In this document: positions 25,501-38,645 of the stretch, one piece after another
How the letters are laid out: the number at the start of each line of letters is the position of its first letter
Position numbering within the stretch: position 1 is the stretch's first letter
Source: Bactericera cockerelli
Taxonomy: Eukaryota; Arthropoda; Insecta; Hemiptera; Triozidae
Assembly: GCA_024516035.1 (NCBI GenBank)
Contig: CM044964.1
Location: forward strand, 20,528,931 to 20,592,930
Length of the DNA: 64,000 nucleotides
Direction of reading: 5' to 3'
Notes under the pieces: model-generated
Database searches by the model: none
What the model was told of the DNA's origin: nothing
Seen by the model: the letters and a program-made list of their open reading frames with translations, nothing else
Translations under genes and position numbers: made by a program

Positions 25501-28473
25501 CAGTAGAGACAGACATGCAAGTGATCGAAGTAGAAGCAAAGACGATAATCACGCATCTCAGGGAAGCAACTACGCGAACAGTTCAGAGAGAAAAGAACGA
25601 AGGAAGTCCAAAGAAGAGAGTTCGAAAGACAGAGAAACCGAAGAGAAACTGTCTTCACACTCGAAGAAAGACAAAGAGATGTACGCGAAAGAAGAAACGA
25701 ACTCTCGAGACAAAGAAGAATACAAAAGCTCTTCAAGTTCCAGGGATAAAAGTTCTCGAACAAAAGGTTCTAGTTCCAGAGATAGAAACGAGAAAAGGTC
25801 CAGCTCAAGTCGTAGTGAAAGCAAAGCGTCCAGTCGGGACTCAAGCAAAAATCGTGGATTATCGTCTGCTTCCGAAAAAGACCGCGAATCCGATAGTCGC
25901 AAAGATAAAAGTGATAAACATCGATCTAGCGTGAGAGAACCATCACGAGAAGATAGATCGGATAAAAATCGACACAGCAAGGAGCGATCCAGCAAAAGCG
26001 ACTCGCGATATCGCAGCGATTCAACAAAAACCGGAAATCGCGACAGTAATCGCCAATCAAAGCGCGATCGTGTTTCAGGCGATAATTCCGAATCAGAATT
26101 GAAATCGGAACAGTCTTCGTGTCGGGATTACGACGAAAATCGCTCGGGCCGATCTCCCCCGAAATCACCCGAAGGTGACAAGAGCTTCGGCTCATCTCGT
26201 AGGGAACACAGTCAGAAATCTTCCTCAGCCGAAAGGAGAGACAGGGGAAGTAAAAGTGAAGAAGGAGGGAAGTCTAATTCTGAGAAAAGAGGCAGGACGA
26301 AGCAGAATGGAGGAATTGGAGAGAACGGGTAAGACTAGCTGATTTACATTACCATAATTATCAAGCTCTGTTGCTAACGCCAGAATTTTCCTTATTTATT
26401 TTTCCCTTATATATTTTTCTTATGTATATTTAGCTTTTCAAGCCCCAAAATGATTTTCTTGTGTTAAGTTATTTACTGAACTTAATAATAACAATAACAA
26501 CACTCTTTAGTGGAAGGTAACCAACAGGCAAGGTTAATGCTCGAAGCATTTTCTACCACCTAACCCTCATAGTCTTATTATTATGTGTTCACAAACTCAA
26601 ATTTACGAGGAAAAACTCATGATTTAATAGTTTATTTTATAGAACATCAAAAGAACATAGTTTAGAAGAGATGAATATAAATATTATTTTTTTGAACTGA
26701 GAAATTTAGTTTTTTAAATTTATTCACGTCATGCTAGTTGAGTTTTGTCATCAAACACGTTTAGTATGTTTTAATTAAAATACAAATTCATTAACTCATA
26801 GATAAAACACCTCCCGCATATCTGCTGTCCTCTTCCTTGTTCCCAACACACTCGCCGCATTTCCGACCTGAATAGCCAAACTTATTCTTTGCATTAGGTA
26901 TTATGCTTTTGCTCTCTTCTCTCCTGTCACACTTCTTAATGTATCTTAACACGTTCGTTACCGAACGGCCATATGTGGATGTTTTTGTGTTTTTCTTTGT
27001 GACCGAAAACACACATGTGGCTGTTATCAAAATTTTAACGAGTGACTGGACATCCATATATGGCCTTTTTGAGGTAGGTTGTTAATATTAGAACAGATAT
27101 AGGATCGATTCTTGTACAAATACGATGCCAAATATGCAACAAAAAAAAAATAATTTTGGTACCCAGGATGCAACAGCGACTTTACCGTGGTCCCTACGTA
27201 AAACTTGAAAAAACACTGCCAATTATGGACACAAAACTTCCTCGTGATTGCTTCACATTGTAAACACGTGCCAATTTTGAGATTTTATAGAAAATTACTT
27301 GTATCTCCAAAACGGCTCAACCGATTTTCTTCAAATTTGTTTTATATGGTAGAATATCGTATTTTCTACATTCTAGATTCCACAAAAAATTCTGTATCGG
27401 CAAGTCGTGGTCCTTATTTTTTTACTTTTTTGTCCAAAATTTCGGAATTTCTTAAATATCAGAGTTAAATTATAATTATTTTGAAAATAAATATAAATAA
27501 CCTATGCAAAACAATAATATGCATATTCTTACAAAATTTCATCGAAATCGAGTGTACCGTTCACGAGATATAAGCGTTTAAGTAAAAAGTTAGTGGTCAG
27601 GCGCATGGTCTCTTTCACCCAGAACCGCTAGTATGAATTCAATGAATTTAAAATGGGACCATCTACAGAATGTCTCCTAGATGTGTGCAAAATTTCATTA
27701 AAATCGGTCGAGTGGTTTCCGAGATTTGCGCGTTACAAGGAATCGTTTTAACAGACCGACGGATCGACGGATCGACGGATCGACGGACCGACAGACCGAC
27801 AGACGGACACAAAACCAAATTTACTCAGTAGGTTATGAAACGTCCAGAAATCTGAAAAAAATTGAAATCGGAGCAAAAAAATATTTTTTTTTACAAAAAC
27901 GAACACAATACTTCCGATTTCTAATATTAGAAATTTCTCGGAAGTAAAATTGGCTTGGTAACGAACGTGTTAAAAAATTCTTACTTTTATTCTCAGATTC
28001 TACCGACTCAATGGACTGTGAAGTGGCGTCTTACACCAGTGTTACCTCATTCACTCCACCGCCTAGCAGTACCAAGTCACCATCAAAGCGAAGAGACTGC
28101 TTCACACCACCGTCGATGGAATGTGTGACTCCCAAGAATTGTAAGAAAATGAAATTAACAGTTTTACAACACTTGTCTTTTCTTTGTCTTTTATTGCAAA
28201 AGAAAGTTTTACCTTAAGCAGTTGCCAAAGGAGATTTCCTTAGCTTCTGCGAATGGGATTGGACCCCGTAAATTTGTAAATAAAAAAAATAAAAGAAATC
28301 GTTTTATGGGTTTGATGGCAGAGATTGCCTCAGGCATTAATCACGCCCTTTGTCAATATTATTCTTGTCACTAAAGAGTCATTATTATTATTTTACTTTA
28401 ATACAAAGGAGGCTGTTTTTGTTTTACTTTAGAAGAAGAAAAAAGTGTTTTTACAACTTTTTTTTTTAGATTC

Positions 28474-28510
<37 letters not shown>

Positions 28511-31500
28511 TGAGTGTTTCACAGCCTTTTTTATTTCGTAGCCATGAAACAGGAGCTACTGTAGACGCTTGTGGTCTGTGTTGTAGCCTGCCCATCCCGT
28601 AGTATGCCTCCCCTCTGATGGGCGAGAAGTGACACAATACATCCCATTTACGCACTGGGTCAACACGAGCGCACATTTGATGTACCAATTTTTCTGTATG
28701 ACTGTGTGGTTTATCCAGATTTTTTTTTCTTTCAACATTTTAACAGATAGAGATTATCATATAGTTGAAGCGACTTATTAGACCAAATTCTTGTGAGTTC
28801 ATTTTAAGTCTTACCATTCATTGAATTATTGTACTCAACCATAATTATTAAACATTAAACATGTTGGATCAAGTTTTATTTACAATAAAGTAGATACATA
28901 GAATATTCACATAGAAATTGAAATAAAACAAAACTTGATCAAGGGCGGTGCTAATGCCTACGGCATAAGTGACTTTTTCTGAGTTCTTTATTAAGTTTAA
29001 AAAGCTTGACAAATGTCCACACGCTCTCGTCTACACATTGTTTGCATTTTATAAGTGATTGTCATTGTTTTTTTTTTTCTTCTAGACACAAATTCTGCAG
29101 AAAAAGAGCCGCTCACTCCAAGCAAAGCAGCTCTGAAGCGCATGCTCGATCTTTGCAACCAGAGAATCGAACAAGAGAAAACCAAACAGAATCGAGGTGC
29201 AAAAAATGCGGATGCAAAAAGTCCAGAAGGAAACATGGAAACGAGGAATCATGAAATTAAAACAAGCATGGATGCTGAGAATCAACTAAGTGAAGCCAAT
29301 ATTGACGCTAGCAATGAAATAACTGAAGCAAATGTTGATAAAAATATTCCAGAAATGGAGACAAATATGGATATTAGAAACGAAGAACCTCAAGTTGACA
29401 CTAAAAATGTAGACTCTGAGGCAAATATAGACACGAATAGTGATAGAATTGAGACAAAAATAGGCACTGGAAATGAAGAAATGAACACAGCGAACGTGGA
29501 CTGTACAAATGAAGCGACCGTAACAAAATATGTAGATAGTTGTATTGAAGACCAAGAAATTAACTCTTGTACAAATGAAGCGACCGTAACAAAATATGTA
29601 GATAGTTGTATTGAAGACCAAGAAATTAACTCTTCTCATGGAAATCATACAGCTGCAGTGGAAGAAATCAATGAAGATGGAAATGATCTATCGGAATATG
29701 TTGAAAGTTTATTAGAACATGCAGTGGGTGACGAGACAGAGAAGGAAGAAAATGGAAGTGACAGCCAAGTTCTGCTTGGAAAGAAAGAAAGAGATGGTCA
29801 AGGCACAAACAAGAGATTGGACATAGAAAGTAGCAAGCACAATGATCATGTCACAGAAAAAGTAGATCTGGTCGACGAGAAATCAAAAAACTTTGCAGAA
29901 AATAAAACTGAAGGTATGGAAGAAAAACAAAGTGACAAGAACAATAAAGAGCTGGATGATAAAATAGGATCAGTTGATAAAAAAGCTACAGAAGAAATTC
30001 ATGATGGTGCTGAAAAAGGAGCACAGAACCAAAAACATGAAGCAAAGATTGAAAAGAAACCAAGTGAAACTGTCAAAGAAAACCAGGAAACCACTGTCCC
30101 GAATCCATCAGAGGAAAAGAAAATCGAACATAAAACACCAGCTGGCTCTAATAAAACGTTCTTGAATGGAAAACCAAACATAAAATTGACATCTCCAAAT
30201 CACAATACACCACCTGCTATTACCAGTGTCAACAAAACAACCATTTCTAAAACCACCCCCAGTAATGTTAATGGAAAACTGAGTAATACATCTAGCAGTA
30301 CTAAGAAATTGGACAAGCCACAGTGTGTGAAGAAATTGGTTGAAATCAATATGTGGGTTAAAGAGAGAGTCGATCCATACAAAGTAAAAAAAGACCTTTG
30401 TAAAATGAATAAGACCTTGCAAGATAAAGCTGTTGAAGGTGAACATTGTAAGAAAGTTAACACTGACCAAACCGAACTTAATAATTATTTTCTAAAAGAG
30501 AACACTTCTCCCAAGGAAAAAGGATTAAAAACATTGGAGAAACGTGCCTCACCAACAAGTAAACCAAAAGAAGATCCGAGATCAGAAGATAAAATAAATT
30601 CTAAAAAAGAATTGTTCGAAGGTAAAGGAGATATATCGAAACTAAAAGAAAATGCCCACAAGACAAAAGAATGTTACACTATGTCAAAGGTAAAACAAGA
30701 TACACATAAGACGAAACAAGATATGCACAAGTCCAAAGAACAAATCTCCAGCTCAAAACAAGACATAATCTCACCAAAGAAAAATGACAGCCAAGAAGAT
30801 ACCACCTTTATTTCTCTCCACCCTGAAAGTTTGGGTATTCAAGAAGACGAACTAATCAATGCTTTGCAAGTTACAGTCAATGTAACCAATTGTTGTACCA
30901 GAATAATAAATACTAATAACAAAACAACCAATACTAAAAACAACGAGAAAACTCCAGATAGAAAAATTACAAGAGATAAAAATATGATAGATATCGGAAA
31001 CCAACTTCAAACACCCAAAGAGATATCCAATAATAACAAAAAATATAATTCTTCTGAAGTCAATGAGACACCTAACGAAAGTTACTCAAAGAAAACAGCA
31101 ACCAGCATGAAAGAGATGCTGAAAATATCCCGAGCAAGGCTTGAGAAAAAACAGAAAAGTATTGAAGAAAACAAAGAAGAAATAAATGGGGAGAAAGAAA
31201 ACAAAAGAACATTAAAAACGGAAAACACAGATTGTAGGCGAGATGTGAAGAAAGAAGTTAAACAAATGCAAGAAAACAATGTATATGCTAAAATAGAGCA
31301 CTACAAAAAACTCAAAACATCAATGGAAAAGCGATTATCAATGGATCCTAAAAATATTACTCTCTGTACAAATTTTGAAAAAGTAAAAAATATCTTGGAA
31401 AAACTTGCACTTAAAAAACGTTTGTTAATGGCAATGAAAGAAACACCACAAATAAAAGGTCACAATAATGTTGGAGATGGAAGTGTATCTTTTGAAAAGA

Positions 31501-34500
31501 ACAAACCAGGTGATATTCTGCGCAACATTACAACCATGCAAGCCACTGTGAACAAAGAAGGCGAACAAAAACTTGTGCATAGACTAGAAATGTTCAGAGA
31601 GAATCATTCAAAAAGAATTATAGAAAATGAATTCAAAGAAGACAAGGAAACCATTTTAACTAGTTCGACCCAAAATGATAAAGAAACAACTTCCACAAGT
31701 TCAACTGAAGATAGCTCTTACTCTGACTCCTTTGATATTGAAGAAATGAGAAAAAGGTCAGTAGAAAGAAGAAAGTTGAAATTGATAGCTTTAGAAAAAG
31801 AAACAAGTACAACTGACAGTCCTAAGAGACGATTATTTAGCGAGAACAATACTTGCAGTGATGAAAGCGACAAAGATAACGCGTTCAAAGAGAAATCACC
31901 TAAACTGAAAAAATCACCAGTCAATAGAAATAGAGAATCTCGAAAAATAGCTGCTATCAAGAAACAGCTACAAGAGTTAAAAAACAAGAAAATTCAAATG
32001 CAGCAATCTCAGGCAAATGTCTTCCAGTCCAAACAGGAACCAACAAACAAAAGTCCTCAACTCACCCCATCAAAGATCATTGTCCCCGCTCATATGATTC
32101 CCAAACTACAACTAGACCCCTGTGACCAACTAGCGCAGGAATATGCTGCCTTCTATCATAACAGACTACTCCAAGAAAAGAAAGACTCGGGAAAGGATGA
32201 CGGGGAAATCTCTGATGACGACATGGTCCTCGCTATGAAACGAAAAATAGCCCTGGAAATTAAAAACAAAGTGAAATCTTCACCCCCGCAAACCGAAACC
32301 AATTGCAACACCTCACCACGACCACAAATAACATCTTCTGCCATAGATGATCTCATAGAGCTACGCAAACAAAAAAATGATATCATTACTGTGTACAATA
32401 AGAACCATCAGACATCTCAGAATAATAGATGCGAAACCAGAAACGTGAGAAAGAATTCTGCTCAAGACTTTGATAGTAAAACTAAAACCAGTAATGGTAA
32501 AGAAATTGTTGGAGATGCCCTTCAAGATAAAGCCATTGTTCAAAAGGAAACACAAAACGATGATTCAACTTGTGAAAGACTTGAAGCAAATAGTTCCAGT
32601 CGGAGTAGCTCATATCTGAACACGATTCTGGATGAAGAAGATGAGTTTATCAAACGTTATGTGATGCCTGTGATAGAAAGTCGGAGGAAACCAAGTGTAA
32701 ACAATGAAAACAAAATTGTAAAATCTACTTTCCAAGTTGATCTCAGTGAAGAAACTATTCCCGATACCAGTATGGGAGACGGAACTTTAGAGAATACAAA
32801 TGATGAAACAAGCGATCATGAAACTTTAGAAGAAGATTGTGCAGATCAGAAAGATATTAAATCCAAAGTATTTGAGCAACTTCAGAGAGATTTTCTTAGC
32901 AATCAAGAAAAATATGCAGTGTCAATGAGCGTCATGAAAAGTAAAGACGACAAATCTCGAATATTTGAAGAACTGGAAAAACAGTTCTACAGCAATCCAT
33001 TGAAGTACAGTGAGAAGACTCCCAAGAAAATCAAATCACCCAAACTCGAGGGAAAAAAGAAAAGTGTAGAAATAAAAGACAAAACAAAAAATATCACAAA
33101 CAATACAGATCAAGTTGTCGAGGAAAACAAAATGAGCCTTTTTGAGAAGCTCCAACAAGATTTTTATCATAGCCAAAGCAAAAACAAGGAAGATGAAGTT
33201 GCAATTGAAAATGATGAAGATATTATCGAAATAAATGATGAAACTACTTGTGAAGAGTTGAAAGACTTGAAGAAAGACACTATTGTAGTAAATGAAAAGC
33301 CATGTAACTCAAATAATCTCAAACAAATTAACCTAGTTGTTCATCAAGACAAAACTGATAATGAAGAGAACACACACGCAGTTATTGAAGGGAAACAAAA
33401 GTCATTTTGTGAAAAAGAAAATATTAAAACCGGAACGACTCAAACAAGAACACAAATAAAAGATCTCGATAGAACAGAAAACAGAAAAGTTCCTAAGAAG
33501 AAAGACACCCAGGGTAAAATTTCCATGGAAGTTACACTAAACATTAAAACAAGAGAGAAAAGGGAAATATCGAAACCAATCCGGTTCCATTCTGAAGATG
33601 ATACCAAAAACAATAAAGTTTCTCCAAGTAAAAAGATCGACTTCAAAGACAGTGACCCAAGTAATGATAAAGATAAAAATATTCCAAAACAAGACATACC
33701 ATTTTCTGGATTCAAAGTCACAGAAAAAATAGCCGTTATCAAGAAAATTCACAGCTACACAGATTTAGTCATCGCCATTGAACAATTTGAACGGTCCATT
33801 CCAAAAAACAATACTTCAACAATCAAAACTAATGTCAACAAAAGAGGAAAGAAAAGACAAAACGGGGACATGGATATACCTGTTGACAACAAATTTGAAG
33901 TGAATAAAATTAGTGTTGCTAAAAACAATCTACCAAACATAAACAACAAGAGTGCTGTACCAAATACAAAGACCCTAGAGAAAGACACTTCCCCACAAAA
34001 CATGACTGATGATGATTTCACAAGCATCAAAAGATCCAGAATGCAGCGTAGCAGTGAAGAAAGTGGATATGGAAGCACTGATCTCAACACCCACGAGGAA
34101 GAAGACAATGATCACAAAACTTCTCAACAAAATAGATCAGCTCATTGGTCGTCTCAAAGAAGCTCCCTCAACCACAAACAAGAGAAAGAAGATCTCAAAG
34201 GATTGAAAGTTCCAAAATTTATAATTCGTCGAAAAGAAGGGAAAGTAGAATACCAAGGAGGTGAACATGGAAAGAGCAGAGAACGAGAAAATGAGAGGAC
34301 TCGAAATGTAAACACTACAGAGGACGAACATGAGAAATACAAATATGGAATTGACGGAAGTTCATACCAAAACCCATGTCATGCTTCAAGTGATGCCCAC
34401 ACTTCTAGAAGTAGTAAATTAGTTGGAGGCCAACTCAGAGATAGTCATGTTACCAGTGAGCCAATGAGAGACAGGGAAGGAGATCCATACACGCCTGAAA

Positions 34501-37500
34501 GTCTACAGTCCGTGCTTGATGCTGTGAATAATGATATCAATGGTAAGTTTCTGTTATAATCTGACTGGCAGTAGGGTTTTGGTAAAAACTCCATACAATA
34601 AAAACTGCAACCTAATGAGATAGTTAAAACTCCGTACAATAAACATTGCAACCTAATGAGATAGTTAAAATTCTATACAATAAACACTGCAACCCCTAAT
34701 GAGATAGTTAAAACTCCATACAATAAACACTGCAACCTAATGAGATAGTTAAAACTCTATACAATAAACACTGCAACCTAATGAGATCGTTAAAACTCCA
34801 TACAATAAACATTGCAACCTAATGAGATAGTTAAAACTCCATACAATAAACACTGCAACCCTAATGAGATAGTTAAAACTCCATACAATAAACACTGCAA
34901 CCTAATGAGATAGTTAAAACTCCGTACAATAAACATTGCAACCTAATGAGATAGTTAAAATTCTATACAATAAACACTGCAACCCCTAATGAGATAGTTA
35001 AAACTCCATACAATAAACACTGCAACCTAATGAGATAGTTAAAACTCTATACAATAAACACTGCAACCTAATGAGATCGTTAAAACTCCATACAATAAAC
35101 ATTGCAACCTAATGAGATAGTTAAAACTCCATACAATAAACACTGCAACCCCTTATGAGATAGTTAAAACTCCATACAATAAACACTGCAACCTAATGAG
35201 ATAGTTAAAACTCCATACAATAAACACTGCAACCTAATGAGATAGTTAAAACTCCATACAATAAACACTGCAACCTAATGAGATAGTTAAAACTCCATAC
35301 AATAAACACTGCAAAGCCAGCGTCGATGGCATGTTGAATACACCGGTTCCCTTCAGAACACCGAAGTTAAGCGACATCCAGCGAGGTTAAGACTTGGATG
35401 GGTGACCATTCAAATTCTAATTCTCGTGACGCTGGCTTTTCCCGGCCCCACTCAGGCTGGGTGAGGTCAATGTGAGTAGCAGGTTTGTGAGTTTCCTGCG
35501 AATGGAGGGTAAAACCCCCGTCGTGATATGACCATGGCAGTTGAAAGCGACGTTAAACCCCACTTTAAAAAAAAAAAAACACTGCAACCTAATGAGAGAG
35601 TTAAAACTCCATACAATAAACACTGCAACCTAATGAGATACTTAAAACTCCATACAATAAACACTGCAACCTAATGAAATAGTTAAAATTCCATACAATA
35701 AACACTGCAACCTAATGAGATAGTTAAAACTCCATACAATAAACACTGCAACCTAATGAGATAGTTAAAACTCCATACAATAAACACTGCAACCCCTAAT
35801 GAGATAGTTAAAACTCCATACAATAAACACTGCAACCCTAATGAGATAGTTAAAACTCCATACAATAAACACTGCAACCTAATGAGATAGTTAAAACTCC
35901 ATACAATAAACACTGCAACCTAATGAGATAGTTAAAACTCCATACAATAAACACTGCAACTTAATGAGATAGTTAAAACTCCATACAATAAACACTGCAA
36001 CCTAATGAGATAGTTAAAACTCCATACAATAAACACTGCAACCTAATGAGATAGTTAAAACTTCGTACAATAAACACTGTAACCTAATGAGATAGTTAAA
36101 ACTCTATACAGTAAACACTGCAACCTAATGAGATCGTTAAAACTCCATACAATAAACATTGCAACCTAATGAGATAGTTAAAATTCCATACAATAAACAC
36201 TGCAACCCCTAATGAGATAGTTAAAACTCCATACAATAAACACTGCTACCTAATGAGATAGATAATGGGCCGTATTCACAAAAAGAAGCAAAAGCTTTTA
36301 CTTCCGAAATTCGCAGAAATTGTTTCAGTCGGTATTTATAAATTTTTGAGAGGAAAAAGTTTAACTTCAAAGCTAAAGCAAAAGATTTTCCTTCTTTGGA
36401 AGTAAATGATTCTTGGATATTCATAATGATCTTTTCCTTTTATGTATAGCTCCTCTAACTTTAACATGGAGCAATCGAGCAATGGCTTGTAAGCTCAAGC
36501 AAATGCTCACGAGTAAAAGCAAATGGTTACATGAATACGAAAATGAGAAAATGCTTTTCTACTTTTTTCGTCAGACCTTTTGCTTTTACTTCGAGCTTTT
36601 GCTCACGCGCAAATGTTTCATTTTTATAAATATGGCCCATTGTCTTTAGGCCTGTCAGGAGTACCGTATCTGCTTAGTGTTAAACGTCCCTTAGCGTACT
36701 ATTGCTATAAAACTAATTTTTGGTTTAAGTGGGTTGCTATGTTAAGTACCATTATCACATGTTAGAATATTATTCTAACCCTATTACTTCCGATAGATTT
36801 CTAATATTAGAAATCGGAAGTATTGTGTTGATTTTTGTAAAAGAAAAAATATTTTTTTACTCCGATTTCAATTTTTTTTGTATATCTGAACGTTTCATAA
36901 CCTCTTCGAAGATTCTCTCCAAAGTGTGTATGTTAATAACTTTTGTAGATACAAGTGATTTAGTATAAAATCTCAAAGTTGCCAAGTGTGTACAATGTGA
37001 ACCAATCACGAGGAAGTATTGTCTCCATAATTGTCAGTGTATTTTTCTATTGCTATACATAATGAATTGCAGCGTGCTGAAAAACAAAGTGATGGAAGAA
37101 AAATAAGTATTTAATTGAAATGGTTGTACCTATTATTTCTGGTACAAAAATATATATTTTAGGGTTGAGAATAAATTCACAGGCATAGAAAGAAAGTAAT
37201 AGCATTGTTAATAAATTAAACTTTATATCTATGCATTGAAATGCCTTCAATTCGTTGAAGCATCAATAAGTTCAAAATCATCATAACAAAATCACCCTTC
37301 AATAAGCATTAATTATTGCGATAGGCATTGAGAATTAGATGGACATTTCAATTAAATAGTTGTCAAAGCATGACTTGAATTTATCAGGCTGTTACATAAA
37401 ATGCATTGATATACACACCCTAAAGCATGACAAGAAAAACAAATATTTTAATATTGAAAAAAAAAAAACAGATTAAACCAAGAAATTTTATAATTGATAA

Positions 37501-38645
37501 AATAAAATATAAATAAAGTATCAATTTTTTAATTTTATATGCTAACACGACAGATTATCTAATATTATGACCCTGCTATGGCTGGGTGAGTTATTGTTAA
37601 TAAAGGGAACATAACTGTAAAAGTAATACTCAATGTGTAGCATAACTCCTATTGTTTAATTTTTCATGCCAGAATAATATATTTTGTTCCAAAAATTTCA
37701 AAATCTAACTCAATTTTTACTCTTGATAATTTTGTTACTTTTCTTCAAATTTTATTAATATAAAATAAATGGGTGTTCTTAGTGTTACTTTATCACAATT
37801 TTAGAGGGTAGCGCAGAGTTATAGGACATTTTCTTTTCTCAATTTCTTGTATATTATTTACTCATAATTCCGCCCCTGGTTACTGCTCACATTAACGCAG
37901 CTACTCATTTTACGGACATCCAAGTACAGAGCAGAAAAATTCCTGTCCTTGTGGGGTTCAATATATATTTTTTTAACGTCGCTTTCAACTGCATGGTCAT
38001 ATCATGACAAGGGTGCTACCGTCCATTCGCAGAGAACTCACAAACCGGCTACCCAAATAAACCTCACCCAGGCTGGGGTTGAGCCGGAATGCCAGCATCA
38101 CGAAGTCTTCACCTTGCTGAACGTTGCTTATCTTCGGTGATCTTACGAGAACCGGTGTATTCAACGCGCCATCGACACTATATGTTTTTTACTTTCCTTA
38201 TCCTATAATAAGGAAAGTATTGTATTTTATAAGATACGAACTAGGTTTAGCGTAAGTATACACGCTCGTTTTGTTTTTCTTGGCGTTGCAAAACTAGCGT
38301 TTTGCTTAATGTATTTTAAGAATTACAAGTCACCGTAGACCAACTCACTTCCATGGTGACTTCTAATTTTAAAAACATTGATAAAAACATTTTTATTAAT
38401 GTTCCGCAATTTTTTTTCCCTTCATAAATCAGAATTTTTCCTAAAACTTTCAGAATTTTTCCTAAAACTTTCATTTCCCCCTTCCAGATCACGTAGTGGC
38501 GGCTCAGATCAAAATCGTGCCCCGGTCCACTGCGCCGCCCAAGCCCCGGCGGTCCGCCACTGGTGTTCAACACTACGACTCTGCAGATCTCTACAAGCCC
38601 CGGCTCTCGTTCCAGAGTAAACGTCGCAAGCTGAGCCCCCCCTGA
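20026..38645 (+). CDS. BOD1L1: BOD1L1-like protein (Shg1/BOD1 domain plus very long charged region)
   Basis: Nine exons: 20026-20178, 20901-21025, 21267-21442, 22652-22732, 23196-23375, 24076-26328, 27997-28140, 29086-34542 and 38488-38645. Exons 1-3 encode the Shg1/BOD1 domain (INEVKSQGVFDEFRRDC, DVDTKPAYQNLR, NPGLDRITDQIVNPK). In vertebrates BOD1L1 works with SETD1A/COMPASS and protects replication forks; BOD1 aids chromosome biorientation. Exons 5-8 encode Lys/Glu/Ser/Arg-rich, probably disordered sequence. Exon 8 alone gives about 1819 codons with an in-frame 21-codon duplication (29504-29566 and 29567-29629). The C-terminus is basic (KPRRSATG, SKRRKLSPP). From exon 3 on the junctions are phase 1. 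Exon 6 has a problem: the frame entered stops at 24860, a second frame is open from about 24750 to 26332, and it meets the donor in phase 2, not 1. The start is the ATG pair at 20026. Total about 2900 residues. Confidence 0.85.
22766..22915 (+). repeat. tRNA-like SINE, CTCGTGAGG family
   Basis: The head GTCACCATGGCCTATTGGGT carries an A-box-like stretch, followed by a B-box-like TTTGAATCCG and the family tail with CTCGTGAGGAAAA. It lies in BOD1L1-like intron 4. Similar copies lie near 14945, 42515, 45540, 48055 and 60805. Confidence 0.6.
23655..23930 (+). repeat. tRNA-headed SINE with the shared body
   Basis: The head AACGGTTGTGACTACTGCC and the B-box-like GAGTTCAAGTCCC are followed by the body GGCTGGCATTTTCG...GCTGGGTGAGG, also present in the 5S-headed SINEs. 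It lies in BOD1L1-like intron 5. An AT-rich tail follows, including AAACTTGATCAAGTTTTG, a palindromic block found inverted at about 28860-28955. Confidence 0.7.
26950..27969. mobile_element. TTAA-flanked element with 13-bp terminal inverted repeats
   Basis: It starts CACGTTCGTTACC, ends with the reverse complement, and is flanked by TTAA at 26946-26949 and 27970-27973. TTAA duplication is typical of piggyBac-type insertion. No transposase is present. It includes a GACGGATC minisatellite (about 27755-27806) and a TTTCTAATATTAGAAA palindrome. It lies in BOD1L1-like intron 6. Relics of its right end are at about 2700-2860 and 36781-36960. Confidence 0.75.
34578..36258. repeat. 41-bp minisatellite with AATAAA in nearly every unit
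   Basis: The unit ACAATAAACACTGCAACC + TAATGAGATAGTTAAAACTCCAT is repeated some 34-35 times, interrupted by a SINE at 35316-35579. It starts about 35 bases after the exon-8 donor of the BOD1L1-like gene. A higher-order repeat is visible: the block from about 34626 recurs from about 34918 with the same variant units in the same order. Confidence 0.95.
35316..35579 (+). mobile_element. Full-length 5S rRNA-headed SINE inside the minisatellite
   Basis: The head GCCAGCGTCGATGGCATGTT, then TGAATACACCGG, AAGTTAAGCGACAT and GACTTGGATGGGTGACC, follows the eukaryotic 5S rRNA gene including its internal promoter region. The body and a poly-A tail follow. The minisatellite sequence AACACTGCAA flanks both ends, a target-site duplication or a repeat match. 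It differs from the copy at 42077 at about one position before the tail. Confidence 0.9.
36267..36651. mobile_element. Short inverted-repeat element (MITE-like)
   Basis: The left end AATGGGCCGTATTCACAAAA and the reverse complement of the right end (AATGGGCCATATTTATAAAA) match with a few changes. The interior is rich in AAGCAAAAGC-type repeats. No clear target duplication and no ORF. It directly follows the 41-bp array. Confidence 0.55.
37968..38180 (-). repeat. 5S-headed SINE, diverged copy
   Basis: The minus strand reads CGATGGCGCGTTGAATACAC, the 5S-like middle and the shared body, ending at GACGTTAAAAAA. It lies in the last intron of the BOD1L1-like gene. Just downstream (38197-38225) is a short palindrome, CTTTCCTTAT...ATAAGGAAAG, also present at 10085-10113. 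Confidence 0.7.

Noticed and set aside
24037..26195. Several alternative-frame ORFs across BOD1L1-like exon 6
   Set aside because: They are shadows of the Ser/Lys/Glu-rich coding frames. Only the two frames described carry the sequence linked to flanking exons.
29055..29085. Start of the 1834-codon ORF at 29055 as an independent gene start
   Set aside because: The first 31 bases lie in the polypyrimidine tract of a good acceptor (TTCTTCTAG at 29085). The phase matches the preceding exon, so this is an internal exon.
35316..35440. A functional 5S rRNA gene
   Set aside because: Similarity ends before the 5S 3' end, several conserved positions differ, and it continues into a SINE body with poly-A tail.
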